Shown in pieces: positions 15,159 through 22,733 of a DNA stretch of 26,222 bases. Source of the DNA: Spirochaetaceae bacterium (GTDB lineage Bacteria; Spirochaetota; Spirochaetia; Treponematales; Breznakiellaceae); contig JAIRMO010000098.1 in NCBI GenBank assembly GCA_031258625.1, positions 1 through 26,222 of the forward strand, read 5' to 3'. Under the pieces are notes generated by a model. It worked only from the letters and a program-made list of their open reading frames with translations. It was not told where the DNA came from and searched no databases. The translations under genes and the position numbers were made by a program. Position 1 is the first letter of the stretch. Each line of letters begins with the position of its first letter.

Positions 15159-15797
15159 AGTTCGGGAAAAGCGGCCTTGGATTTAGAAGAAAAAAGCGGG
15201 CTTTTTGTCGTTTTTTTTAAAGCCCTTCCAAAAACCAACCGGATTTTGGGAAGGGTTCTGGTTTTTTTAATTTTTCTTTTTCCCGGTTTTGCGGCCGCTG
15301 AGGACCGGCGGACCCTGCCTGTTACCATGTATTTGATTATTGACGGTTCTGAGAGTATAAAAAACGGAAAAGACGCCGCGGCAGCCTGGATCAATGATTA
15401 TATTGTTGATAAAATTCTGCAGGAAGGGGATGATCTGACCATCTGGATCGCCGCGGAAAAAGCGAAGGTTCTTTTTTCCGAATCCCTGAGCGGGACGGTC
15501 CAAAAGGAAACCGTCAAAGCATTACTCCGTTCGGTCAATCCCGAAGGCGCCGTTGCGGATTATACCGGGGCCTTCCGGGAAGTCCTAGCCCGGGAAAGCC
15601 GCCGATCCGGGCGGGGGATTCCCTATACCCTCCTTGTAAGCGGAACCGGCGGCGGTCTTCTTAGGGGAAATCCCCCGGCGGAGTTCCTGCGGTATTCCAA
15701 GGTTCAGGAATTTTCCGGATGGCGGGTCCAGGCAGTGGGTTTGGGCTTAGGCCCGGGGGTACAAAAAGCCGTCTCCGGTTATATGTCCGGAGGATAA
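15099..15797 (+). CDS. Exported von Willebrand factor A-like protein (Tp0750-like)
   Basis: A 232-aa protein. A hydrophobic segment (about residues 49-67, ILGRVLVFLIFLFPGFAAA) unusually follows 48 other residues and looks like a late signal sequence or anchor. After it comes a VWA-type fold with the metal-site signature DGSES (82-86) in YLIIDGSESIKNGKD and a possible MIDAS threonine in DYTGAF. The third metal-site element, normally an aspartate in a TDG-like turn, reads VSGTGGG, so the site is incomplete. In T. pallidum Tp0750 is a VWA protein co-expressed with pallilysin Tp0751 and reported to bind host clotting components and degrade fibrinogen; the similarity here is by position and motif only. 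ATG at 15099 has AAAAGGA nearby; an internal start nearer the hydrophobic segment has no good signal. The pallilysin-like gene follows on the same strand. Confidence 0.7.
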   Translation: MVKIYIKKFILDMAGLSQNFSSGKAALDLEEKSGLFVVFFKALPKTNRILGRVLVFLIFLFPGFAAAEDRRTLPVTMYLIIDGSESIKNGKDAAAAWINDYIVDKILQEGDDLTIWIAAEKAKVLFSESLSGTVQKETVKALLRSVNPEGAVADYTGAFREVLARESRRSGRGIPYTLLVSGTGGGLLRGNPPAEFLRYSKVQEFSGWRVQAVGLGLGPGVQKAVSGYMSGG

Positions 15798-15895
15798 GGC
15801 GGGATAATTTTTTGTTTGCCAAGCAGTCTTAGATTTAGCGGAAAAAGGGGGGGATAAACCACTTTTTCAAGGTCTTGTACAAAACCAACCGGGTT

Positions 15896-17488
15896 ATGAA
15901 ACCGTCTCAGTTTTTAAATTTTTTGATTGGATTACGTATGACCGGTAAAGCCTTAAAAATTATTACTGTCCTGGTTTTTATTTTTACCGCCCTGGGGATC
16001 GGGGTGTTGGTTGTACTACCCAACGATATTTTTTATTCCCAAAACAACAACCGTTCCGGTCAAACCCGGATCGTTATTCCCTACATGAGTTCCGGGACCG
16101 GAGGGGGGGATTGGGGAGTCCCGGAACAGAACACTTACGCAGACACCCTGCTCCCGGATCTTCCCCTGATGGATGGGGAAGTCCTGGCGGCGGTATTAAC
16201 CCAAAATTTTGACGACGACCCTATCGACGAACATATCATAGCCTGCCGGAACCTTTTGGAATTGGAAGGCCCCATCTCTATCACCTATATTGATACGGAT
16301 CCGTTTTCCGGGGAGTATAAAAGAATTTGGAGTACCCCCACGGCGGCAACCCGGCCGGGGACTATCTCGTTATTTGCCATGGATATTATCGGAGATCAGG
16401 GAATCTCCATAGTCCTCAGCGGCCTGAACGGCGCCGGGGAAGAGACCCTTACCGTTTTGAGAAAAAATAATTTTTCGTCCCCGGCGGATACCCTTTCCCA
16501 GGAGACGCTTGAGACGGCTCAGTCCTTCAACAAGATCGCGGAACTGCGGATCGATGGGTTTATTTCCATATTAGACGCGGAGCGTCCCCAGGGACAGCCC
16601 TGTACCATTGCGGCCTATAGCCGGGATTACGGATCTTCCCATGACCTGGACCGGGTGGAGATTATGTATACCTATAATCCGGTAAACGAATGGTATGAAC
16701 AGAGCCAATATACCAAAGTACCGGGCGCCCAGATAGAGCAGCGCCGGGTCCAGGAATTGTTAAGCGGTAATGCCGAAACCTTTGAACAATATATTGAGGG
16801 ACTCTGGTATTTTGTTAATTCCCAGGGTACGCCGGAGCAGGAGCAATACATCTATTTTGATTGTTCCAATAAAGAAATTATTTTCTACGGCGATGAGATC
16901 GAACAAATTTTTATCTGGAGGAATTCAACCCCGACCCGGTACGGACTGTATCTGTCAACCCAAAACAGTTCGGTAACCACCCTTAAACGTTCTATCTTTA
17001 TTGAACTTGAATCCCTGGATAATTTACGGATCCGGGTTACCGAAGACGTACAACTTAAAATCGGGATCAGCGCCTCCTGGGACGGGGTTTACCGGAAGGC
17101 GGGGTCCTTTAAAGAAAAAGAAGCGGAATTTCATTCCATTCCCCCCCACATTGAAGCGGTATATGACGGCTCCATCGGGAAACTCACGTTTTACAAAGAC
17201 GGGGTCTATGAATTATCCAGCGCGAATTCCTATAAGAAGGGCAACTACACCTTTTTTCTTATTGCCGGGGAGGTTTTATTGGAGTTACGCCCCCAATACG
17301 CCGGGATCGACCGGGATGTTTACCAGGTTCAATATCCGGATGGGGAAACAGGGGAAAACGAGCCCTTCTCCCATGACGCCCTGACCCTTACCCGGATCCG
17401 TTTGAGTACCCGGGGGATTCAGTCCCTTCATGAGCCGGCGATTTTTCTGACCCTGAACAAGGATAACTCGCTTCTGGCCGGTTACTAA
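15896..17488 (+). CDS. Membrane-anchored pallilysin-like protein (Tp0751 neighbourhood), no HEXXH motif
   Basis: The ATG at 15896 gives a 530-aa protein; an upstream TTG at 15875 is less likely and neither has a strong ribosome-binding site. Residues about 20-41 form one membrane anchor (LKIITVLVFIFTALGIGVLVVL). The remainder is exported, with no lipobox cysteine. The first ~300 exported residues are strand-rich (SITYIDTDPFSGEYKRIWSTP, IISLFAMDIIGDQGISIVLSG). The C-terminal ~130 residues (WDGVYRKAGSFKEKEAEF, DGSIGKLTFYKDGVYELSS, KGNYTFFLIAGEVLLELRP) look like a small beta-barrel, consistent with the lipocalin-type fold known for Tp0751. Pallilysin has an HEXXH motif; the only HE here is HEPAI near the C-terminus, without the second histidine. 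The link to pallilysin rests on position next to the VWA gene and fold impression, so treat it as provisional. The stop overlaps that of the convergent SPOR gene by 4 bp. Confidence 0.6.
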   Translation: MKPSQFLNFLIGLRMTGKALKIITVLVFIFTALGIGVLVVLPNDIFYSQNNNRSGQTRIVIPYMSSGTGGGDWGVPEQNTYADTLLPDLPLMDGEVLAAVLTQNFDDDPIDEHIIACRNLLELEGPISITYIDTDPFSGEYKRIWSTPTAATRPGTISLFAMDIIGDQGISIVLSGLNGAGEETLTVLRKNNFSSPADTLSQETLETAQSFNKIAELRIDGFISILDAERPQGQPCTIAAYSRDYGSSHDLDRVEIMYTYNPVNEWYEQSQYTKVPGAQIEQRRVQELLSGNAETFEQYIEGLWYFVNSQGTPEQEQYIYFDCSNKEIIFYGDEIEQIFIWRNSTPTRYGLYLSTQNSSVTTLKRSIFIELESLDNLRIRVTEDVQLKIGISASWDGVYRKAGSFKEKEAEFHSIPPHIEAVYDGSIGKLTFYKDGVYELSSANSYKKGNYTFFLIAGEVLLELRPQYAGIDRDVYQVQYPDGETGENEPFSHDALTLTRIRLSTRGIQSLHEPAIFLTLNKDNSLLAGY

Positions 17489-18468
17489 AACACCGGAAAG
17501 GATTCGAATCCGGCGTCCTTTAGTTGGATGATGGTCCTGCCCATATCATTTCCGGCAGGTACGGTTACCACCCAATAGTCGGTACCCTTTACCCCGCGCC
17601 GGGTGATATCCGCCTGAAATCCGGCGCCTTTAAGCCGTTCCGCCAGAGCCCGGGCATTTTCCTCCCGGCTGAAAAGACCGGTTTGCAAAACCACCGGGGC
17701 GGCCCCTCCGGCGGTTTCCCGGACCCGCGGGCTTTGGTCCGCCGGATTCAATGGGGCCGGCGGGCTTTCCCCGGCGGGGGCGGGGGCCAGGGTGAGGGCC
17801 TCCCTTCCGGGAAAAAGGAACCACAATGCCAGAGGGACGGCGTTTACGGCGCCTTCCTCACTTCCCGCGATACGGGCCTCGGGGCTTTCGGGACATTCGG
17901 TAAGGAGCCGGGACTTATACCGGGAATCCCCGGAAATTTTCCACTGGGTATAATAAAGGGCGGCTTTATATTCGCTATAACCGGGATCCTCAACCAGGAC
18001 GGTCAGGGCGGAAACGTCTCCGGAACGGAAGGCTTTGATTTGGGCGTCCAAATACCGGGCATGACGGAGGATTCCGGCATCCCTGCCGGTAAGTAAAACC
18101 CTTTGTACCTGGGCCTCGGCCTTATCCGGTTCCCCTATGGCCATGGAACACCGGGCGGCTTCCAGAAGGGCCTGATCGTCCCGCCTGCCCGGTTCAGGTT
18201 CAACAAGGGCCGCTTCCGTCCAGAACCGGGCGGCGGACTCCAGGTCTCCCGAAAGCCGGGAAAGCCGGGCCAGCCGTATCAGGACCTCATGCCGTTCCGT
18301 TGCCGGGATCCCCCGATCCGTCAGTTTTTTCTCAAGGCTTTGAATCTCCGCCGCCGCCAGGACCGATCCGCCGGGATCGGATTGTCCATAAAGGCATGAC
18401 CCCCCTGGGGGAAGCAGGAGGAATAAAAAAAACGCCCTGAAAAAAAAACGGCTTTTAATTGATCCCAT
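17485..18468 (-). CDS. Exported TPR and SPOR-domain protein
   Basis: A 327-aa protein if started at the ATG at 18468, which places a signal sequence immediately (MGSIKSRFFFRAFFLFLLLPPGGSCLYGQ); the frame extends upstream to 18516 but adds 16 non-signal residues. A loose spirochaetal lipobox may end at the Cys in GGSC, or cleavage may follow YGQ. The middle holds TPR-like helical repeats (ESAARFWTEAALVEPEPG, DQALLEAARCSMAIGEPDKAE). The C-terminal ~75 residues are a SPOR domain (VVLQTGLFSREENARALAERLKGAGFQADI...YWVVTVPAG), which binds denuded peptidoglycan glycans at division septa. It is therefore a good candidate for a cell-wall or division factor in the periplasm. The chosen start lies inside the 3' end of the upstream LapA-like gene, implying coupled translation. 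Confidence 0.8.
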   Translation of the reverse strand: MGSIKSRFFFRAFFLFLLLPPGGSCLYGQSDPGGSVLAAAEIQSLEKKLTDRGIPATERHEVLIRLARLSRLSGDLESAARFWTEAALVEPEPGRRDDQALLEAARCSMAIGEPDKAEAQVQRVLLTGRDAGILRHARYLDAQIKAFRSGDVSALTVLVEDPGYSEYKAALYYTQWKISGDSRYKSRLLTECPESPEARIAGSEEGAVNAVPLALWFLFPGREALTLAPAPAGESPPAPLNPADQSPRVRETAGGAAPVVLQTGLFSREENARALAERLKGAGFQADITRRGVKGTDYWVVTVPAGNDMGRTIIQLKDAGFESFPVF

Positions 18469-18802
18469 AGGGGCCGCCGCCAAAAGTATCCGGGGAACCC
18501 TCCGCCGGGGATTCATCCTTTTTTTTACGGTTCCGTTTTTTCCCGAATTGGGGGCCTTGTACCCCCCCGGCGCTATGGGCAGGGGTATCCGGGGATTTGT
18601 TTTTTTTGAATCTAATGGAAATGCTCAGGGGGATCGCGCACAAAAGCCCTAACACAAAGGCTGAAAACACGGTGAGGTAAATAGGCACCGCCTGAACGGT
18701 CGTAAACCCAAAGGAGATGTCACAGCTATTACCCAAGTTAAGACCGATAAAAACCAGCAGGATCCCTAAGAAAACGATAAATCCTAATAATTTCCAAGGC
18801 AT
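18455..18802 (-). CDS. Small LapA-like (DUF1049) membrane protein
   Basis: A 115-aa protein with two membrane segments (residues about 3-24, WKLLGFIVFLGILLVFIGLNL, and about 39-62, IYLTVFSAFVLGLLCAIPLS) followed by a long basic and Gly/Pro-rich cytoplasmic tail (FKKNKSPD...GKKRNRKKKDESP). This resembles LapA/DUF1049 proteins, which in enterobacteria act with LapB in lipopolysaccharide assembly; treponemes lack ordinary LPS, so a different role is likely here. ATG at 18802 has a strong AAAGGAGG upstream. It sits between miaB and the SPOR gene, overlapping the latter slightly. Functional assignment is weak; the membrane topology is well supported. Confidence 0.65.
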   Translation of the reverse strand: MPWKLLGFIVFLGILLVFIGLNLGNSCDISFGFTTVQAVPIYLTVFSAFVLGLLCAIPLSISIRFKKNKSPDTPAHSAGGVQGPQFGKKRNRKKKDESPAEGSPDTFGGGPYGIN

Positions 18803-18836
18803 ATACCAGCCTCCTTTGCAAAAAATCCGTTCTTTC

Positions 18837-18871
18837 AGGGTTTCCCAAACCCGGCGGGTTTGGGAAACCCT
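18837..18871 (-). terminator. Perfect 16-bp hairpin after miaB
   Basis: AGGGTTTCCCAAACCC (18837-18852) and GGGTTTGGGAAACCCT (18856-18871) pair perfectly over 16 bp with a 3-nt loop. On the minus strand it follows the miaB stop within a few bases. A TTTTTT run comes only about 11 nt after the stem, so it may be an RNA-stability or processing element rather than a strict terminator. Confidence 0.6.
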
Positions 18872-18895
18872 CCTTCAATCCACCGGATTGAAGGA
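18871..18895 (-). repeat. Perfect 11-bp hairpin covering the miaB stop codon
   Basis: TCCTTCAATCC (18871-18881) and GGATTGAAGGA (18885-18895) pair perfectly with a 3-nt loop. The stem spans the last miaB codons (SFNPVD) and the TGA (18877-18875). It abuts the 16-bp hairpin, forming a tandem pair. Confidence 0.6.
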
Positions 18896-20251
18896 TCCCG
18901 CGCGGAAGGTATTCCCCCGCAGGGAAACCAGGGTTACTTCTATAAAGGAACCTATCAGGGCGGGTGATCCGGGGACCACCACCATTTCATCCCTTTCAGT
19001 ACGGGTTATTAATTCATCGGCATTTTTACGGGAAATTCCTTCAACTAAAACTTTTTCCCGGGACCCAATCCGTCCTTTTAATAATTCTAAGGTATGCCGC
19101 TTCTGTAATGCAATTACCCGGGACAAACGGTCCCGTTTTATATCCTCGTCGATCCTGCCGGGAAGATCACAGGCGGCGGTCCCTTCCCGGGGATTAAAAT
19201 GGTACATATACGCATAGAGGAATTTTACCCGCTCCATCAAGTCCAGGGTCTGTTCCAGATCCTCGTTGGTTTCGCCGGGGAAGCCGATGAGGATATCCGT
19301 GGAAAGGCTGATTCCGGGCATAGCCTCCCGGATATCCGCCGCCAGGCCCAGGTATTGCTCCCGGGTATACCGCCGGTTCATGGCGGCAAGGACGGCGTTG
19401 GAACCGTGCTGGACGCAGAGATGGAGGTGCCGGCAGAGCGCCGGGTGTTCCGCCATAACCCGGATAACCCGGGAAGACAGATCCCTGGGGTGGCTTGAAA
19501 GAAACCGGATCCAGCGGATAGGGGTATTCTCCACCCTCCGGGCGATTAATTCCAGAAGCTCGGGGAAACCGAATTCCCCGTTTCCGGGGCCGGAACTTCC
19601 CCCGGGGAGCCCCGCGGCATCCCCTTCCCACCGATAGGAGTTGACATTTTGACCCAGGAGCGTGATCTCCCGGACGCCCCGTTCCGCCAAAAGGTCAATC
19701 TCCCTGAGGATCGCCCCCGGGTCCCGGGATACTTCCCGGCCCCGTACATAGGGGACTATACAGTAGGAACAAAAATTATTACATCCGTGCATGATGGGGA
19801 TAAACGCCCGGAATTGCCCTTCTTCCAAATGAAAGGAAGAAAATGAAAAAACGGGGCTTTCCTCAATTTTTATCCGGGACACCCCCTGCTTAACCGAAAC
19901 GCCCTGCTCCAAGCCTTCCAGGATGAGGGGGAAAACCGATCGGGCATCGGTCCCCATTACATAATCCACGGCCTTGATCTTGTCCTTAAGGGCCTCCCCC
20001 AAACGCTGGGCCATACAGCCCGCCACGAGGAGGGTAAAGGACCGTTTTTTTTTCATAGCCCGGTAAAGGGCAAGCCGGCCCAGTATCCGTTTTTCCGCGG
20101 TGGCCCGGACCGAACAGGTGTTGAGGATCACGAGGTCCGCCTTTTCCCCATCCTCCGCCGCGGTCCAACCCCGTTCCCGTAATACCAGGTTCAGGGCCGC
20201 CGATTCCGCGGTGTTCATCTGGCATCCATAGGTCTCAAAAAAATAGGTCAC
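18875..20251 (-). CDS. miaB: tRNA-2-methylthio-N6-dimethylallyladenosine synthase
   Basis: A 458-aa radical-SAM methylthiotransferase if started at GTG 20251, where GTGA overlaps the upstream stop. This gives the family's usual short start MTYFFETYGCQMNT; an in-frame ATG at 20293 would add 14 residues and overlap the upstream gene by 46 bp. Cluster cysteines are C10 (YGCQMN), C46 (LNTCSV) and C79 (AGCMAQR); the SAM cluster is C157/C161/C164 (HGCNNFCSYC). YGCQMN and NNFCSYCIVPYVRG are hallmarks of MiaB, which converts i6A37 to ms2i6A37 in tRNAs reading U-initial codons. Later elements include STDILIGFPGETNEDLEQT and a C-terminal TRAM-like region. A small membrane protein gene lies immediately upstream and a LapA-like gene downstream. 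Confidence 0.92.
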   Translation of the reverse strand: MTYFFETYGCQMNTAESAALNLVLRERGWTAAEDGEKADLVILNTCSVRATAEKRILGRLALYRAMKKKRSFTLLVAGCMAQRLGEALKDKIKAVDYVMGTDARSVFPLILEGLEQGVSVKQGVSRIKIEESPVFSFSSFHLEEGQFRAFIPIMHGCNNFCSYCIVPYVRGREVSRDPGAILREIDLLAERGVREITLLGQNVNSYRWEGDAAGLPGGSSGPGNGEFGFPELLELIARRVENTPIRWIRFLSSHPRDLSSRVIRVMAEHPALCRHLHLCVQHGSNAVLAAMNRRYTREQYLGLAADIREAMPGISLSTDILIGFPGETNEDLEQTLDLMERVKFLYAYMYHFNPREGTAACDLPGRIDEDIKRDRLSRVIALQKRHTLELLKGRIGSREKVLVEGISRKNADELITRTERDEMVVVPGSPALIGSFIEVTLVSLRGNTFRAGSFNPVD

Positions 20252-20619
20252 GACCTGCTCTTGAGCCCTTTTAGAAATTTGAGCCCCTTCCATATCCCCA
20301 TGGCCAAAAGACCGACGGCGCCGATGCCGAGGAGGATACCGGCGAAATTCCTCAGGACAGGTATGGGGGATTTGGCGATGACGGCCAGGATCCCGGCCAG
20401 GGTAATTATCATCCCCGGCTTTCTATCCTCCGGGTCCCTGGAAAGAAGGGCCCCCACCCCGACCAGGGCCACCACCACCCCGGCGATGATCCCCACAGGC
20501 AAGGGCAGCGCCCGCATAATAAGAAGCAGGATCCCCCCCGCGATACCCCCTACGGCGGCTACCCCCTGTTTAGTTAAAATATTAGTAGGAATAGGCCGCT
20601 TTGGCACCATATCATTCAT
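20248..20619 (-). CDS. Small hydrophobic membrane protein of unknown function
   Basis: A 123-aa protein with about four membrane segments (GVAAVGGIAGGILLLIMRALPL, VGIIAGVVVALVGVGALL, GMIITLAGILAVIA, ILLGIGAVGLLAMGIW), a short polar N-terminus (MNDMVPKRPIPTNILTKQ) and a basic C-terminus. Glycine-rich helices suggest tight packing in the inner membrane. I do not recognise a family. ATG at 20619 has a perfect AGGAGG (20630-20625) 5 nt upstream, so the start is well supported. It overlaps the probable miaB GTG start by 4 bp (GTGA), so the two are probably translationally coupled. Confidence 0.7.
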   Translation of the reverse strand: MNDMVPKRPIPTNILTKQGVAAVGGIAGGILLLIMRALPLPVGIIAGVVVALVGVGALLSRDPEDRKPGMIITLAGILAVIAKSPIPVLRNFAGILLGIGAVGLLAMGIWKGLKFLKGLKSRS

Positions 20620-20803
20620 TTTTTCCTCCTGTAACCCCTATGACGGTCCCGGCATATCCGGCTTTCGCCCCCTCCATCTAAATATACACCCCCCGGGCGG
20701 GATCTTCAACGGCGACAGTAACCCAATCAAGCCGCCGGTTGTTGTATTTTTATGAAAGCCGGGGGCTGAAAATCATCCGGCCGGGAGCCCTTAATACAAG
20801 TAA

Positions 20804-20832
20804 TTGAAAAGAAACCTATCATACGTTATAGT
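20804..20832 (+). promoter_or_regulatory. Sigma-70-type promoter for the barrel/lipoprotein unit
   Basis: TTGAAA (20804-20809) and TATAGT (20827-20832) are exactly 17 nt apart. Transcription would start near 20839, about 114 nt before the ATG at 20953. Confidence 0.6.
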
Positions 20833-20865
20833 AAAAATTCAATTGCTCTTATGGATAGATTTTAT

Positions 20866-20888
20866 CCCAAAATCCGGCGGTTTTTGGG
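20866..20888 (+). promoter_or_regulatory. Hairpin in the leader of the barrel gene
   Basis: CCCAAAA (20866-20872) pairs with TTTTGGG (20882-20888), with a 9-nt GC-rich loop. It sits in the leader between the promoter and the gene. No T-run follows, so a leader hairpin is more likely than a terminator. Confidence 0.4.
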
Positions 20889-20952
20889 AGGGCCCTGATA
20901 TTTACGCGCTATCCGAATCGGGTTTTAATAGTTTGGGGGTGGGGAGTTTTAT

Positions 20953-21585
20953 ATGATTAGAAGAAAAGCGGAGGCATTTTTTTTCATGTTTTTTCTTATG
21001 GGCTTGCTTTTTATTGCCGCCGCCCAGGAAGACGATTTTAATGAGGAAGAACAGGAACCGCCCTTTGATTCCGAATGGACCTTTGTTACCCCTCCTCTAT
21101 ACGCCAGGGGGGATAAAACTTTTCGGATCTCCCTGGGGCCTGTTTTCCCCCTGGTTTTTTTTGACGCCCAGGGGGGAACCATCGAGAACCGGATAAATGC
21201 GGCCGGGGGAACCGGGTCCCTGGGGTTTAATTATTTTTTGGGTTCCAATCTGTTCGTGGGAGGAGAGCTGGGATTGATGTTTATTGGTACCCGGGGGGAA
21301 AATATGTTGTTTATGGTCCCCATGGGAGGCCGGATCGGTTATCAATTTGTCCTGGGCAGGTTCGAATTCCCCCTATCCCTTATGGTAGGGGGAGTTCCCC
21401 AACAATACCTGGAACTCAATTATTTCGGATTCTTTTTGAAGCCCGAGGCTTCGGTTTTTTGGCGTTTTACCCCCAGTTGGTCCTTTGGGCTTAATACCTC
21501 CTGGTGGTTCGTTCCCCAATGGAGTTCCCATACGGTTTTTGGGAATTTTATAGAGTTAACCCTTTCAGCCCGCTATCATTTTTAG
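20953..21585 (+). CDS. Outer-membrane beta-barrel protein
   Basis: A 210-aa protein with a signal peptide (residues 1-25, ending FIAAAQ), an acidic linker (EDDFNEEEQEPPFD), then about eight amphipathic strands rich in aromatic and Gly residues (FRISLGPVFPLVFF, GSLGFNYFLGSNLFVGGELGLMF, GGRIGYQFVLGRFEFPLSLMVGG, SFGLNTSWWFVPQW, FIELTLSARYHF). The C-terminal aromatic (YHF) is the usual Bam recognition end. Size and pattern fit small eight-stranded barrels such as the OmpW/OmpA-like treponemal proteins (TP0126, TP0733); which one is not certain. ATG at 20953 has GGGGAG about 8 nt upstream. A consensus promoter lies upstream, and a lipoprotein gene begins 14 nt after the stop, so they are probably co-transcribed. 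Confidence 0.75.
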   Translation: MIRRKAEAFFFMFFLMGLLFIAAAQEDDFNEEEQEPPFDSEWTFVTPPLYARGDKTFRISLGPVFPLVFFDAQGGTIENRINAAGGTGSLGFNYFLGSNLFVGGELGLMFIGTRGENMLFMVPMGGRIGYQFVLGRFEFPLSLMVGGVPQQYLELNYFGFFLKPEASVFWRFTPSWSFGLNTSWWFVPQWSSHTVFGNFIELTLSARYHF

Positions 21586-21599
21586 CATAAGGATCAAGG

Positions 21600-22691
21600 A
21601 TGAAAAAAATACGGCTTAACCATAAAAGGAGCCTCCTCCGGGGAGGCATAGTGTTTTTCCTTTTTATTCCATTGGGTTTATGTTTTTTTTCCTGTGATCA
21701 GGATTCTATTTTTTATGATATATCCCAGGAAGTAAAACCTAAGGATCCGTACATACCGGGAAGTCCCACCAAGATAGTTGAATCAAGCGGTAATATCCTT
21801 TATGTATCCAACGGAAAGTCCCTTTATAGATACGACGGGTCCGAATGGCTCCGGATAGACAAACCCTCCGGCACGATTACCGATCTGGCCGCCGTTCAAA
21901 ACAGCCTCTATTGTATCACCGACAACGCCGGGTTATACCATTACACCGGCGGCCCCTGGGAGCCGGTCCCGATTGGGGGATATGCCTATCTTCAGAACAT
22001 CTACGGAACCGACAGTAAACTTTATATTTGCGGGTCCAATACGGGGAAAGACGCCAATATATATACGATCGTTTCCTGCAGCGGAACAACCATTTCATCT
22101 CCCCTCAAATCCGGATCAGGGGAAGGATTTCACCTTAAGGGGGCGGTAACCGCGGGCGGTACGGATTATATCGCCACCACCGGCGGAGTCTTTAATGCCG
22201 CCGCCCCCAATACAGCCATATCCGGTTCCACCGGATATACCATCATGGGGATGATCCGGCTGCCTGATAGATCCACCATAGCGGTTTCCACAAAGAACGG
22301 GTCTATTCTTCACGGTAACGGCGGTTCTTTTATAGCGGGATCTTTTGGCTTGGCCTTTGATCGGGCCATGGCGATCTATCAAACCGCGTCCGGAACATAT
22401 CTGCTCCTCGTTGGGGTATATACCCGGGGTTATGTGGAGTTAGAACTGAGAAGCAACGGTTCCTGGCCCGAGGTGTCCTCTTACCATTATCCGGGAGACG
22501 GCGCATACGGACGGAATACCACGGTGCATGACGGCGCGCAATATCGCTCAAGTTTGGGAATACAATCCCTTACCTCCCTTTATCAGTATCCGCGGCAGGG
22601 ACAGGAGGGGGAGCTTTTTGCGTCAACCCAACAAAAAGGGGTTTGGGCCTACCAGATTAGATCAGAGGGATGGCAATGGAATGCTTATTAA
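21600..22691 (+). CDS. Lipoprotein with repeat beta-propeller-like ectodomain
   Basis: A 363-aa protein with a basic N-terminus and hydrophobic signal (RGGIVFFLFIPLGLCFFSC) ending at a lipobox-like cysteine, C32 (FFSC), then DQDSIFYDISQEVKPKDP. The body has short recurring strand motifs typical of propeller-like proteins (NILYVSNGKSLYRYDGSEW, NSLYCITDNAGLYHYTGGPW, SKLYICGSNTG, GGTDYIATTGGVFNAA, GELFASTQQKGVWAYQI). No enzymatic motif is seen. Spirochaete lipoproteins of this type sit on the periplasmic face or cell surface; a sensor or binding role is a guess. The start at 21600 has AAGGA upstream. It lies 14 nt after the barrel gene, which suggests an outer-membrane pair, and 42 bp before rarA. 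Confidence 0.7.
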   Translation: MKKIRLNHKRSLLRGGIVFFLFIPLGLCFFSCDQDSIFYDISQEVKPKDPYIPGSPTKIVESSGNILYVSNGKSLYRYDGSEWLRIDKPSGTITDLAAVQNSLYCITDNAGLYHYTGGPWEPVPIGGYAYLQNIYGTDSKLYICGSNTGKDANIYTIVSCSGTTISSPLKSGSGEGFHLKGAVTAGGTDYIATTGGVFNAAAPNTAISGSTGYTIMGMIRLPDRSTIAVSTKNGSILHGNGGSFIAGSFGLAFDRAMAIYQTASGTYLLLVGVYTRGYVELELRSNGSWPEVSSYHYPGDGAYGRNTTVHDGAQYRSSLGIQSLTSLYQYPRQGQEGELFASTQQKGVWAYQIRSEGWQWNAY

Positions 22692-22733
22692 CCGGGTCCC
22701 TGATTTTTAAGTTTCGATTTTTGATAATCCCCC

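Larger units (their letters stand above)
20620..20952. other. Divergent intergenic region
   Basis: These 333 bases between the small membrane protein gene (minus) and the outer-membrane barrel gene (plus) contain no gene that I can support. They hold the promoter at 20804-20832 and a hairpin at 20866-20888. The first 180 bases show nothing further that I can name. Confidence 0.5.
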
